DNA from: a virus
Virus record (IMG/VR): IMGVR_UViG_3300031951_006890
Coordinates: 1 to 30,744 of that record
Length of the DNA stretch: 30,744 nt
Direction: 5' to 3' (one strand)
Position numbers and translations under genes: made by a program. Below, piece by piece: positions 17,901-23,717 of the stretch. Numbering within the stretch: the first letter of the stretch is position 1; the number at the start of each line of letters is the position of its first letter. The notes beneath the pieces are model-generated. The model did no database searches. It had not been told where the DNA came from and was given only the letters and a program-made list of their open reading frames with translations.

Positions 17901-18861
17901 AAACTATGACAGCATGTACAACGATACGTACAACAATTTGCCTTTTTCTACGGTAGACCGCATCAATGAAATAGGTCTACGAGAAGCTGCCGAAGGACGT
18001 TTGAAGAAACAAGAAGGCAAGACACTGCGCGCCTTCACGGTTGACGTGACCCCAAAGATGAGAGAGCGGATCCAGGCAGAAGGCCAACGGCTCTTTGCCG
18101 CGGCCCCTGTCGTAGGACTGGGAGTTGCACAAACGGAACAACCGGCCTTTGACCCAGAAGGATCTGACTACGACTACGAGACCGCAAAGTCTGCTGGCAT
18201 GGCCCCTGAGGAGTCTGGTGAGAACCAAGGCCATTGGGGATCCGTAACCCAGACAAGGCCAGAAGACCGCCAGAAGTACGGCTTGCCAGAGGACAGCTAC
18301 ATGCTGTTAAAAGGTCGGCAACATGAGACCTGGAACCTGGCAGAAGAGGCCGAAAAAGAACGCGGTGCGGAGATCATCAAGCGAGGAAATAGGTACTTCT
18401 CTGTGCCTAAGGGATCCATTGCCCCTGAACCATCCCAGGAACCCCTAGGAGGTCCCCAGGGCTTTCAGGATGGTGGGAAAGTAGGGATGGTTAGGAAAGC
18501 TGCTGAAAAGTTCTCTGAGGCCCTCAGGGGAGCCCAAGAGCAAAAAATGCTGCAGGGCGTCTACCGGGGTTACGCCGGAGACTACGACACAGCCAAGGCG
18601 TCTGAGGCGTCTGGTCTGATTTATGCCAGCCCGCAAAGAAGGGCTGCCGAAGTCTACGCTAACCGTCGTGCCCAGCAAATGCAATCCGACCCTCACATCG
18701 AGATGTTGATGGTCGATCCGTTTGGCCGTGGAAAGTATGGCCACTCTGTCATGACCAAGGCCAGTGAGGAACCAATCATCACTCAGGCCAGGGAATTGCG
18801 GCCAGAAGATGTTAAGTCGGTAACAAAGCTTAAGAAGCGCGGGGGATTGGCTCAAAATTAG
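14947..18861 (+). CDS. Giant polyvalent-type virion protein (predicted to be injected)
   Basis: About 1304 aa. I chose ATG 14947, which overlaps the previous stop as TGATG; GTG 14944 would add one residue. Domains in order: charged start with KYEDGGKAEK; Gly-rich hydrophobic segment near residues 110-190; a block starting KKGTGEQILKQLETTPGVKK and continuing EELETRGIRQKLQT (about 226-265); EIQSDWHQKARD (about 478-489); FDIAAKEGYDKVAFSPGIEQ (about 715-735) followed by IKRYS; and DYDYETAKSAGMAPEESGEN with GHWGSV (about 1074-1100). The EIQSDWHQ and GYDKVAF-type blocks are hallmarks of phage polyvalent proteins, large multidomain proteins carried in virions and injected with DNA. AT-rich islands at about 16430-16690, 16920-17060 and 17460-17570 interrupt these blocks. 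A hairpin spans the stop codon. Biochemical activity is unknown. Confidence 0.7.
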   Translation: MDDLKRKYEDGGKAEKIKNLTASLKEEKKKASSALDQAIAGFRSQWAGINEKGEVGVGKGTPGIYYNTAAIPSLLGLVDEKYAPEFSVEADKQAGRIKEGVRKQMGIDEPRGALQHFAYAGGEMLGQIPVPGALLNKALGTVKKAGVAGKVAAAPVEYLSPIVDPKAINYGIGTGFGGTIGVIGEALEDPVKKELGGLIQKYEKGGKVGRFFSAIDKAIETLKQKKGTGEQILKQLETTPGVKKEELETRGIRQKLQTAPKITQEELRQAAQRNKAPIPQRTILGAGVPEDYEFKLTDKNKNILQKYEIEPIVNPEDRTNMGFFDERTGDVIDPETILRMGPEDIDVRSPQDYQDLMVAFRAANKRFQIDLDKYETKYKQWSQPGGENYREVMVHLPESASAGLSTKRNRLAELLGGKNVYELDPESRFEAMTLMDDLMVPAEEFVAGHYDTPNILTHFRISDRVGPNDEKVLYVDEIQSDWHQKARDARKKYIQTVINKERDAIHQKTIEQLRASGKLDVTPENERELIKIKNRLTRERMAELEKELPKDFGYRKPGDEKILSGLKEELSRIRRDGLTIDEIAEHYKPGSVVKSDMGYEKVLSFNTGENSPAYQREYDRALERALSIGNVDEETAKQYARNKALEASKYDWSVNVISFDPVAGKPIRGAMERQHSTSPHREIMFDLAAKIDSFDIKKPDAPFKDTWHELAVKEIFDIAAKEGYDKVAFSPGIEQIKRYSNEMRKAIDEIKVNPYNDGRIIVSALKDGNTVFMGEAAEGIFTTGPAKGKTVSEVFGSNIAKQIEEPSENISSAQAIPMPGMSADELLATHGDQMTREQRSWLNQFIKDWEKNVNSDDVEKIDELTNSYNQWLSTQTLGPETPSGQMRTITGEDLAVGGEGMKSFYDKRVPDFVRSYAGKEFDAKTGYEDIVMTGGRQGAPTWQEIEDMIDTLSLDDEDVSRTIGYHMNEEVENVLSRRGITDADPNYDSMYNDTYNNLPFSTVDRINEIGLREAAEGRLKKQEGKTLRAFTVDVTPKMRERIQAEGQRLFAAAPVVGLGVAQTEQPAFDPEGSDYDYETAKSAGMAPEESGENQGHWGSVTQTRPEDRQKYGLPEDSYMLLKGRQHETWNLAEEAEKERGAEIIKRGNRYFSVPKGSIAPEPSQEPLGGPQGFQDGGKVGMVRKAAEKFSEALRGAQEQKMLQGVYRGYAGDYDTAKASEASGLIYASPQRRAAEVYANRRAQQMQSDPHIEMLMVDPFGRGKYGHSVMTKASEEPIITQARELRPEDVKSVTKLKKRGGLAQN

Positions 18862-18871
18862 CCAAAATCCC
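18843..18871 (+). terminator. Hairpin spanning the stop codon of the polyvalent-type gene (possible terminator)
   Basis: GGGA-TTGGCT (18843-18852) pairs with AGCCAA (18860-18865) and, after a 2-nt bulge, TCCC (18868-18871). The loop is CAAAATT, and the TAG stop (18859-18861) lies at the loop-stem border. No T-run follows directly, so it is not a classic intrinsic terminator; it may slow ribosomes or protect the 3' end of the long virion mRNA. Confidence 0.4.
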
Positions 18872-19014
18872 TATAAGAGATTTCTAGAGCCAAAACAGAG
18901 TGTATTAAGACAGCCTTTTTTGAGCACGCGCAGTCTAGAGACGAGCGAACGATAGAAGAAAAGTTAATTGCACACACTGATCCAACCAGTTATGGCTCTA
19001 GAATTACTCTATAG
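18871..19014. repeat. Long imperfect inverted repeat, 28-nt arms, 88-nt spacer
   Basis: The left arm is 18871-18898 and the right arm 18987-19014. The core TTCTAGAGCCA (18882-18892) pairs perfectly with TGGCTCTAGAA (18993-19003). The pairing continues inward with two mismatches (AAAACAG against CAGTTAT) and outward, with one bulge on each side, to CTATA/TATAG. The right arm runs directly into CTTTTTT (19015-19021), so on RNA it would be a long stem followed by a T-run. It could act as a terminator for the virion operon, as a structured RNA, or as a binding or replication site. Confidence 0.6.
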
Positions 19015-19108
19015 CTTTTTTGGAGATATCTGATATGAAAAAGGCAATAAAATGACCCCAGATTGCCATAAAAATGTCATAATGAAAATTATCTAGTAAA
19101 AGTCCCAG

Positions 19109-19122
19109 CTAAAAATTTTTAG
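19109..19122. repeat. Perfect 14-bp AT-rich palindrome
   Basis: CTAAAAATTTTTAG reads the same on both strands. It lies about 30 bp upstream of the possible -10 box of the replication module and could be a repressor site or a melting element. An AT-rich palindrome of this length can also arise by chance. Confidence 0.4.
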
Positions 19123-19129
19123 TAATAAG

Positions 19130-19160
19130 TCGCGCGGTACGTGATTTTGGCCTATAATTG
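19130..19160 (+). promoter_or_regulatory. Possible sigma-70-type promoter for the replication operon
   Basis: A perfect TATAAT lies at 19153-19158, flanked by two TTGGCC copies (19147-19152 and 19158-19163). The place for a -35 box (19130-19135, TCGCGC) does not match consensus and there is no extended -10 TG, so this would need an activator or be weak. Its position 42 nt upstream of the first gene of the replication block is the main support. Confidence 0.3.
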
Positions 19161-19165
19161 GCCCA

Positions 19166-19180
19166 CGCACGACTGGTGCG
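19166..19180 (+). promoter_or_regulatory. 5'-UTR hairpin before the DUF932 gene
   Basis: CGCAC, a GACTG loop and GTGCG form a perfect 5-bp stem 19 nt upstream of the start codon. It leaves the ribosome binding site AAAGGAG (19188-19194) free and may stabilise the leader of the mRNA. Confidence 0.3.
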
Positions 19181-19199
19181 GTTCAGAAAGGAGAAAGTT

Positions 19200-20186
19200 A
19201 TGTCGCACAATGTTGAGACAATGGCGTACGCCAATGAAGTGCCTTGGCATGGTCTGGGTGTCCAGGTTTCTGATAACTTGACGCCTGCCGAGATGTTAGG
19301 GGCAGCTGGCCTGGATTGGAAAGTCGACCGAAAGGCTTTGTGGATTGATGGCCATGAGAATCCAGTAGGCAGTCACTTCGCTCTGGTCCGGGATTTGGAC
19401 GACAAGGTCCTTGGTATCTGCGGCCAAGACTATCAGCCTACGCAAAACGCGGAAGTCTTTGACTTCTTTGACAAGTTCTGCAAGGCCGGTGACATGAAGA
19501 TGGAGACTGCTGGCTCACTTTCAGGTGGCAAGCGTGTCTGGGGTCTGGCCAAGATCAACGGCGGCTTTATGCTGGGCGGCAAGGACGAAGTCGAAGGTTA
19601 CATCTTGCTAGACAACCCGCACATCTGGGGCCGTAGTCTGCAGATCTTGTTCACGCCAATCCGAGTAGTCTGCAACAATACCCTGACCGCAGCCCTTCGG
19701 AATAACACGAACCAAGAGAACACCTTCAGAATGTCGCATGATCGCGCCTTTGACGACGAGATCAAGCAGCAAGCTGCAGAAAAAGTGGGTCTTGCTATGA
19801 AGGCCCTTGACGTCTTCAAGGACAAGGCAGAATTCTTGGCCAAAAAGCGCGCCAAGGATCAGCAAGTCTTGGAGTTCTTCAGCAAACTAGTCAATCCTGA
19901 CCTGTACAAGGCAGCTCAAGACTTGAGCGAAGACGGTACCGTCAGCCGTGCAGATCTTGGCCGTACGGTCAATCGCCTGTTTGACTTAGTTGCCACCCAA
20001 CCTGGTGCCGACCTCAAGACATCCCAAGGTACTTGGTGGGGTGCCTTCAATGCCGTGACGTACTACTACGATCACGTCGCAGGTACAGATCAAGACAAGC
20101 GGCTCACGTCTGCTTGGTTTGGTTCTGCTGCCACTCGCAAGCGTCAAGCCCTCGACCTAGCTGTCGAGTTCGCCGAAGCTGCGTAA
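19200..20186 (+). CDS. DUF932 family phage/plasmid protein
   Basis: A 328-aa protein. The start is ATG 19200 with AAAGGAGAAAGTT directly upstream; an upstream TTG at 19158 in the same frame falls in the promoter region and is unlikely. The protein shows the DUF932 / TIGR03299 pattern: HNVETMAYANEVPWHGLG at the start, DYQPTQNAEVFDFFDKF (about 80-96), TPIRVVCNNTLTAAL (about 153-167), and a helical C-terminal half ending in GSAATRKRQALDLAVEFA. This family is spread among phages, plasmids and integrative elements, usually near replication genes; its molecular role is not established to my knowledge. Here it opens the replication module and is followed by a hairpin terminator, so it may also be expressed alone at high level. 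Confidence 0.88.
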   Translation: MSHNVETMAYANEVPWHGLGVQVSDNLTPAEMLGAAGLDWKVDRKALWIDGHENPVGSHFALVRDLDDKVLGICGQDYQPTQNAEVFDFFDKFCKAGDMKMETAGSLSGGKRVWGLAKINGGFMLGGKDEVEGYILLDNPHIWGRSLQILFTPIRVVCNNTLTAALRNNTNQENTFRMSHDRAFDDEIKQQAAEKVGLAMKALDVFKDKAEFLAKKRAKDQQVLEFFSKLVNPDLYKAAQDLSEDGTVSRADLGRTVNRLFDLVATQPGADLKTSQGTWWGAFNAVTYYYDHVAGTDQDKRLTSAWFGSAATRKRQALDLAVEFAEAA

Positions 20187-20196
20187 TTCTGGAGGG

Positions 20197-20214
20197 GCCC
20201 CTCCGGGGGCTTCT
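20197..20214 (+). terminator. Hairpin terminator after the DUF932 gene
   Basis: GCCCC (20197-20201) pairs with GGGGC (20206-20210) around a 4-nt loop and is followed by TTCTTCATT. The same place also holds a perfect 14-bp palindrome GGAGGGGCCCCTCC (20191-20204). The T-tract is interrupted, so termination is probably partial, giving more DUF932 transcript than downstream transcript. Confidence 0.6.
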
Positions 20215-20242
20215 TCATTCCCTTTGTAGACAGGAGAAGACT

Positions 20243-21100
20243 ATGGCAAATGCCAGAGGTAAACATATTGACAACACTCACCTGAGTATTGATCAAGCCG
20301 AAGAACGCGGCTTCATCCACCGAGACTACATTGCCCACTGCCTTCGGTGGACCCACGTAGCTAAGTGGATGGGAAAACCAGATAACCGCCGAGACTGCAA
20401 GCTACTTGACATCGGTTGCGGCAAGGACGTACCACTGGCCAAGATGCTGATGACTAGCCGCATGGCATCTGATGGGTTAGTCTATATCGGCATCGACTAC
20501 AACAAGCTAGAGATGCCTAAGGCCTTTGAGAACACGAAGTTCAAGCCTACCTTAATTGGCAATGTTGCCTTTCCCGATGTCGAACTGCCCATTGAGAAGT
20601 TTGACGTCATCACGTGCTTTGAGGTGTTAGAACACGTCGAGCCGCTGCACGCCTACAAGATGATCGAGGGGATCCGTGACCGCTTGGCTGAAGATGGCAT
20701 GGCCTTTATCAGCACTCCGGTCTATGACCCCAAGGTAGGGGCTGCAGACAACCACGTCAATGAGATGACTTACCAGGTCATGCAAGTCTTGCTGCACAAG
20801 GCAGGTCTTGAAGTTGACGCCCACTATGGCACTTTTGCCAGCATCAAAGATTACAAGGAGATGATTGAAAGAGATGATTTGGACGCAGTGTTCAATCGCC
20901 TACGTGATTACTACGACAGCAATTACTTGGCGACTATCTTTGCCCCCCTCTATCCACACCGCGCTCGCAACGTGCTGTGGCGAGTCAAGTTGCCCAGGAC
21001 AAACCAGATGTTCGAGGCTCAAAGACTTAGTGACTGCAGCCAGCCACTTTCCAGCAGTGACCAGTGGCAGCCCTTGTTCGACTACCTCGGAGAAGCCTGA
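20243..21100 (+). CDS. SAM-dependent methyltransferase (class I)
   Basis: A 285-aa protein. ATG 20243 follows a strong ribosome binding site (CAGGAGAAGACT); the open frame extends upstream through the terminator and the previous gene, which is not coding in this frame. Rossmann-type methyltransferase motifs are clear: motif I LLDIGCG (54-60), the acidic end of strand 2 in YIGIDYN (81-87, Asp85), and motif IV with the next helix FDVITCFEVLEHVEP (120-134). The best general match is the UbiG/Methyltransf_11-like group acting on small molecules or varied targets. It lacks the NPPY/DPPY motif of DNA N6-adenine or N4-cytosine methylases and the PC motif of C5-cytosine methylases. Its start of a cluster with nucleotide-metabolism genes suggests action on DNA bases or nucleotides, but this is not shown. 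Confidence 0.85.
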   Translation: MANARGKHIDNTHLSIDQAEERGFIHRDYIAHCLRWTHVAKWMGKPDNRRDCKLLDIGCGKDVPLAKMLMTSRMASDGLVYIGIDYNKLEMPKAFENTKFKPTLIGNVAFPDVELPIEKFDVITCFEVLEHVEPLHAYKMIEGIRDRLAEDGMAFISTPVYDPKVGAADNHVNEMTYQVMQVLLHKAGLEVDAHYGTFASIKDYKEMIERDDLDAVFNRLRDYYDSNYLATIFAPLYPHRARNVLWRVKLPRTNQMFEAQRLSDCSQPLSSSDQWQPLFDYLGEA

Positions 21101-21495
21101 TGAGAAACGACCTGTTCAACATGGTGGCCGAGTTTCATCAAAAGTTCGAACTGGCTCCTACCGAAAAGCCTAGTTTTCCGGTTGATGAGATCTGGCAACT
21201 CAAGAATCGGCACATGCAAGAAGAGCTAGACGAGATCAGGGCATCAGCCATCAACGGGGACCTAGAGGAATACTTTGACGGCTTGATCGATCTAGTCTAC
21301 GTGGCTTTGGGAGCTGCCTATCTTTCTGGCTTGCCGTTTGACGAAGGCTTTCGCAGGGTACATGAAGCCAACATGAAAAAAGTTCGCGCTTTATCTGCCA
21401 TGGATAGCAAACGCGGATCGACCTATGATATAGTGAAGCCTCCAGGTTGGACTGCTCCTGAGCTTGCAGACCTGGTCAGAAAGGAGAAAGCATGA
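21100..21495 (+). CDS. MazG-like all-alpha NTP pyrophosphohydrolase
   Basis: A 131-aa protein; ATG 21100 overlaps the previous stop (TGATG). It has the metal-binding pattern of the all-alpha NTP-PPase superfamily (MazG, HisE, dimeric dUTPase): EELDEI with Glu41, Glu42 and Glu45, then the second helix EEYFDGLIDLVYVALGAAYL with Asp60 and Asp64, and later HEANMKKVRA (88-97) with the conserved Asn and Lys. Enzymes of this type split NTPs or dNTPs to the monophosphate and pyrophosphate. The neighbours (nucleotide kinase, ThyA homologue, dCMP deaminase) suggest a dNTP substrate such as dCTP or dUTP, which would feed the ThyA-like and deaminase steps. The T4 dCTPase-dUTPase (gp56) belongs to the same superfamily. 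Substrate cannot be read from sequence. The stop overlaps the next start (ATGA at 21492). Confidence 0.8.
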   Translation: MRNDLFNMVAEFHQKFELAPTEKPSFPVDEIWQLKNRHMQEELDEIRASAINGDLEEYFDGLIDLVYVALGAAYLSGLPFDEGFRRVHEANMKKVRALSAMDSKRGSTYDIVKPPGWTAPELADLVRKEKA

Positions 21496-22502
21496 AAGGT
21501 TTGATCGTCATTGATGGCTGTGATGGGACTGGCAAGACGACTCTTGCTGAAGCCATCTGCAACCGTTTTGATGGCATCTACATGCACAACACGTATCGCT
21601 GGCCTAAGAAGATGCCCTTGTACCACACGGCATCACTTCACCGGGCACTTAAGCTATCTCGTGAAAGGCTTGTAGTCGTCGATCGTTTGTGGATGAGTGA
21701 GGCTATCTACGCCGACGTGTACCGTGGCGGTAGCCCTTGGCCTCACATGGGACGGACCATGGACCGTATCATTCGCCGTTTTTGTGGTTTGTACATCATC
21801 ACGCAATCGCCAGAAGGTCATGACGAGAAGTTTGAGGAATTAAAAAAGAGTCGCAATGAGATGTATGACAACGTCAAGCAGGTCAGGCAAAAATTTGATC
21901 AGCTGTTTCAAGGTGGCTACGAGGGCCACGATCGTGACTATGCCCAGCAACTCTCTGTTCATGGCATGAAGTACAGAAACGACGTCTTGGCTTATCGCTA
22001 TGACGTAGAAGGTCGTGACATGAATTTGTTTTGCGACATGGCAGCTTCTGTCCTTGCCCAGCGCCAGATGCGTCAACTGCCAGAAGCCTTGTCAATGAAG
22101 CATGAAAACTTTGCAGGCTATCTTGCTGAGGCCAAGATCATCTTTGTCGGTGACCAGACGAACAGCAAGCTTCGTGCTATCAATTGGCCTTGGTATGACT
22201 TCGGCAACAGTAGCGAGTTCTTTGCGTCTTGTTTACATGAGATGCTGTTTGATGAACAACAAGCCATCTATGTCAATGCCAATAGTCCTTCTGGTGGGTT
22301 GTACATCAATGATTCATTACGTGCTCAACCGTTCTTAAAGGTCATTGCTTTAGGTGAAGCTGCTTGCAAGACATTGACTCATTATTGCCTTGTGAAGCAC
22401 CAGACGATCATGCATCCGTCGTATGCAAAGAGGTTTAACAAGCGAGATGAGTTTCAATCCCAACTCAAAGGAGCCGTCAATGCAGCGCTCAAACTCAACT
22501 AA
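21492..22502 (+). CDS. P-loop nucleotide kinase fused to a uracil-DNA-glycosylase-like domain
   Basis: A 336-aa two-domain protein. Residues 1-195 form a thymidylate-kinase-like domain with Walker A GCDGTGKTT (9-17) and DRLWMSEAIY (64-73), matching the DR-x3-S nucleotide-binding motif of deoxynucleotide kinases. Residues 212-336 resemble the uracil-DNA glycosylase superfamily: KIIFVGDQTN (215-224) at motif 1, KVIALGEAACKTL (283-295) as the central strand-helix, and TIMHPSYAKRF (305-315) at the HPS motif 2. The usual GExPG motif 1 is changed to VGDQTN, so glycosylase activity is uncertain. Such a fusion could link phosphorylation of a (modified) dNMP with recognition of a base. It starts by an ATGA overlap, and its 3' end overlaps the ThyA-like gene by 23 nt. 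Confidence 0.75.
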   Translation: MKGLIVIDGCDGTGKTTLAEAICNRFDGIYMHNTYRWPKKMPLYHTASLHRALKLSRERLVVVDRLWMSEAIYADVYRGGSPWPHMGRTMDRIIRRFCGLYIITQSPEGHDEKFEELKKSRNEMYDNVKQVRQKFDQLFQGGYEGHDRDYAQQLSVHGMKYRNDVLAYRYDVEGRDMNLFCDMAASVLAQRQMRQLPEALSMKHENFAGYLAEAKIIFVGDQTNSKLRAINWPWYDFGNSSEFFASCLHEMLFDEQQAIYVNANSPSGGLYINDSLRAQPFLKVIALGEAACKTLTHYCLVKHQTIMHPSYAKRFNKRDEFQSQLKGAVNAALKLN

Positions 22503-23280
22503 CCTAGCATGGATCAGCTTGCTCGACATGGTCATGAATGTCGGCGTGGAGTCAAGCCCAAGGGGTAAGAAGACAAAGGAACTGCTTGGCATCAAATCTT
22601 TGATTGACATGACTCAGCCTGTCATCACCATCAAGGAACGAAAGTTAGGCTATAGGTTCATGGCAGCAGAGGCAGCTTGGATCATGTCAGGAGATAACCG
22701 TGTCAATACGATCTCGCCTTACAGCAAGGCCATCAGCAACTTCAGTGATGACGGCATCTTATTCTTTGGGGCTTATGGACCCCCGATACGTGATCAACTG
22801 GGCCATGTGGTCAAGGCGTTATGCGACGATAGAGACTCACGTCAAGCAGTCATCACTATCTGGCGCCCTAACCCACGCCAATCAAAAGATATACCTTGCA
22901 CAATAAGCTGCCAGTTCATGATTCGCAATGACTTGCTGTATTGCTTCATGAACATGAGATCTTCTGATGCCTGGTTAGGTGTTCCGTACGACTGGTTTAA
23001 TTTCAGCATGTTGTCCTACGGCGTGTGCCTGTTGCTAAGAGACAAGGGCATCAATGTGAGGCCCGGACTCTTACATTTTTATGCAGCCAGCCAACACTTG
23101 TACGAGCAAAATTTTGAGCAAGCCTATCACTGTACTGAAGGCGAGATCTTAGGAAACGTCAAGCCAGTGGACCTTGATCAGTTTGTGGGCTATGACGATC
23201 TTGTGTTGCATCTATGGGCAGTGGCAAACGACAAGCAGGTAACAGGCTTCTTAGAGGAGCTGCAAACATGGAAAGGATGA
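22480..23280 (+). CDS. Thymidylate synthase family protein, dCMP-type (hydroxymethylase-like)
   Basis: A 266-aa protein. ATG 22480 has AAAGGAG 7 nt upstream, so I prefer it over earlier in-frame starts. The ThyA fold is clear: Glu64 in AAEAAWIMSGDN, catalytic Cys140 in KDIPCTISCQF, RSSDAWLGVPYDW (160-172), and HLY (206-208) for the sugar. The decisive residue is Asp171 in GVPYDW: true thymidylate synthases have Asn (LGLPFN, Asn177 in E. coli), whereas T4 dCMP hydroxymethylase has Asp179, which accepts cytosine. PCT replaces the usual PCH. So it probably acts on dCMP, making 5-hydroxymethyl-dCMP or a related product from methylenetetrahydrofolate. It lies between the kinase and the dCMP deaminase. 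Ordinary dUMP methylation is not excluded, since the family is diverse. Confidence 0.82.
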   Translation: MQRSNSTNLAWISLLDMVMNVGVESSPRGKKTKELLGIKSLIDMTQPVITIKERKLGYRFMAAEAAWIMSGDNRVNTISPYSKAISNFSDDGILFFGAYGPPIRDQLGHVVKALCDDRDSRQAVITIWRPNPRQSKDIPCTISCQFMIRNDLLYCFMNMRSSDAWLGVPYDWFNFSMLSYGVCLLLRDKGINVRPGLLHFYAASQHLYEQNFEQAYHCTEGEILGNVKPVDLDQFVGYDDLVLHLWAVANDKQVTGFLEELQTWKG

Positions 23281-23717
23281 GCAAAGATGAATATTTTACG
23301 AAAATGGGTCAACTCGTCAGTCGACGGGCTACGTGCGCGAGGCGGTCTGTTGGCTGCGTACTTGTATCTAGTCGTGGGCATGTGCTCGCTACTGGCTATA
23401 ACGGCACTCCTAGCGGCAGTGATCATTGCATCGATTCTCCTTGCCCCGGCGCATCTTATCCGTCAGGCACTGGACTCGAGAGATGCGAAGCGGTACATGC
23501 AGAACAGAATGCCTTACTCCAATGTCGAAACGTCTTCGAAATCGAAACCGCCTATGTAACTGCCATGCCTTGCATGACGTGCATAAAACTCTTACTTAAC
23601 ACTAGCTGCAAGCGGATCATCTACATTGAAGACTATCCGCATGCTGAAGCTAAAGATCTTTGGATACGAAATGGACGAGAACTCCTACAAGCCCCCGCAA
23701 CATTTTCCAGATCTTAG
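23268..23717 (+). CDS. dCMP deaminase
   Basis: A 149-aa protein. ATG 23268 has AGAGGAG about 9 nt upstream; ATG 23277 (overlapping the previous stop as ATGA) is the alternative, three residues shorter. The zinc-dependent deaminase signature is complete: HAE at 77-79 (CEAVHAEQNALLQC) and PCMTC at 101-105, with the proton-carrying Glu79. ATGYNGTPSG (41-50) and CIDSPCP (54-60) match deoxycytidylate deaminases, which often hold a second zinc. The enzyme turns dCMP into dUMP and feeds dTMP synthesis. That it stands next to a ThyA homologue with a dCMP-type active site is notable, since both would draw on dCMP. The 3' end overlaps the polymerase gene by about 47 nt if the polymerase starts at 23671. 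Confidence 0.92.
   Translation: MERMSKDEYFTKMGQLVSRRATCARRSVGCVLVSSRGHVLATGYNGTPSGSDHCIDSPCPGASYPSGTGLERCEAVHAEQNALLQCRNVFEIETAYVTAMPCMTCIKLLLNTSCKRIIYIEDYPHAEAKDLWIRNGRELLQAPATFSRS

Larger units (their letters stand above)
18862..19199. other. Non-coding region between virion and replication modules
   Basis: This 338-bp stretch is the only gap above 300 bp in the window and is more AT-rich than the genes around it. It holds a long imperfect inverted repeat, three TCTAGA sites within 120 bp, T-runs at 18917-18922 and 19016-19021, a perfect palindrome, a possible -10 box and a short hairpin before the next gene. Two tiny ATGA-linked frames (19035-19055 and 19052-19096, 6 and 14 codons) follow a GGAGAT sequence, but nothing supports their translation. 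Likely roles are transcription stop and restart, or an origin-like element. Confidence 0.6.

Noticed and set aside
19035-19096. Two tiny overlapping frames (6 and 14 codons) with a GGAGAT upstream, as leader peptides
   Set aside because: Too short to support; spacing and composition can arise by chance in AT-rich DNA.
20033-20242. 70-codon N-terminal extension of the methyltransferase
   Set aside because: It would cross the end of the DUF932 gene and the terminator hairpin, and its sequence (Arg/Ser/Cys-rich) is not protein-like; ATG 20243 has a good ribosome binding site.
20243-21100. DNA base methylase of a restriction-modification type
   Set aside because: No DPPY/NPPY or PC catalytic motif is present; the sequence fits the general class I small-molecule-type group.
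23287-23559. A 90-aa frame with a hydrophobic segment inside the dCMP deaminase gene
   Set aside because: It lies wholly within the deaminase frame, whose motifs are complete, and has no ribosome binding site of its own; the hydrophobic run is a frame-shift effect.
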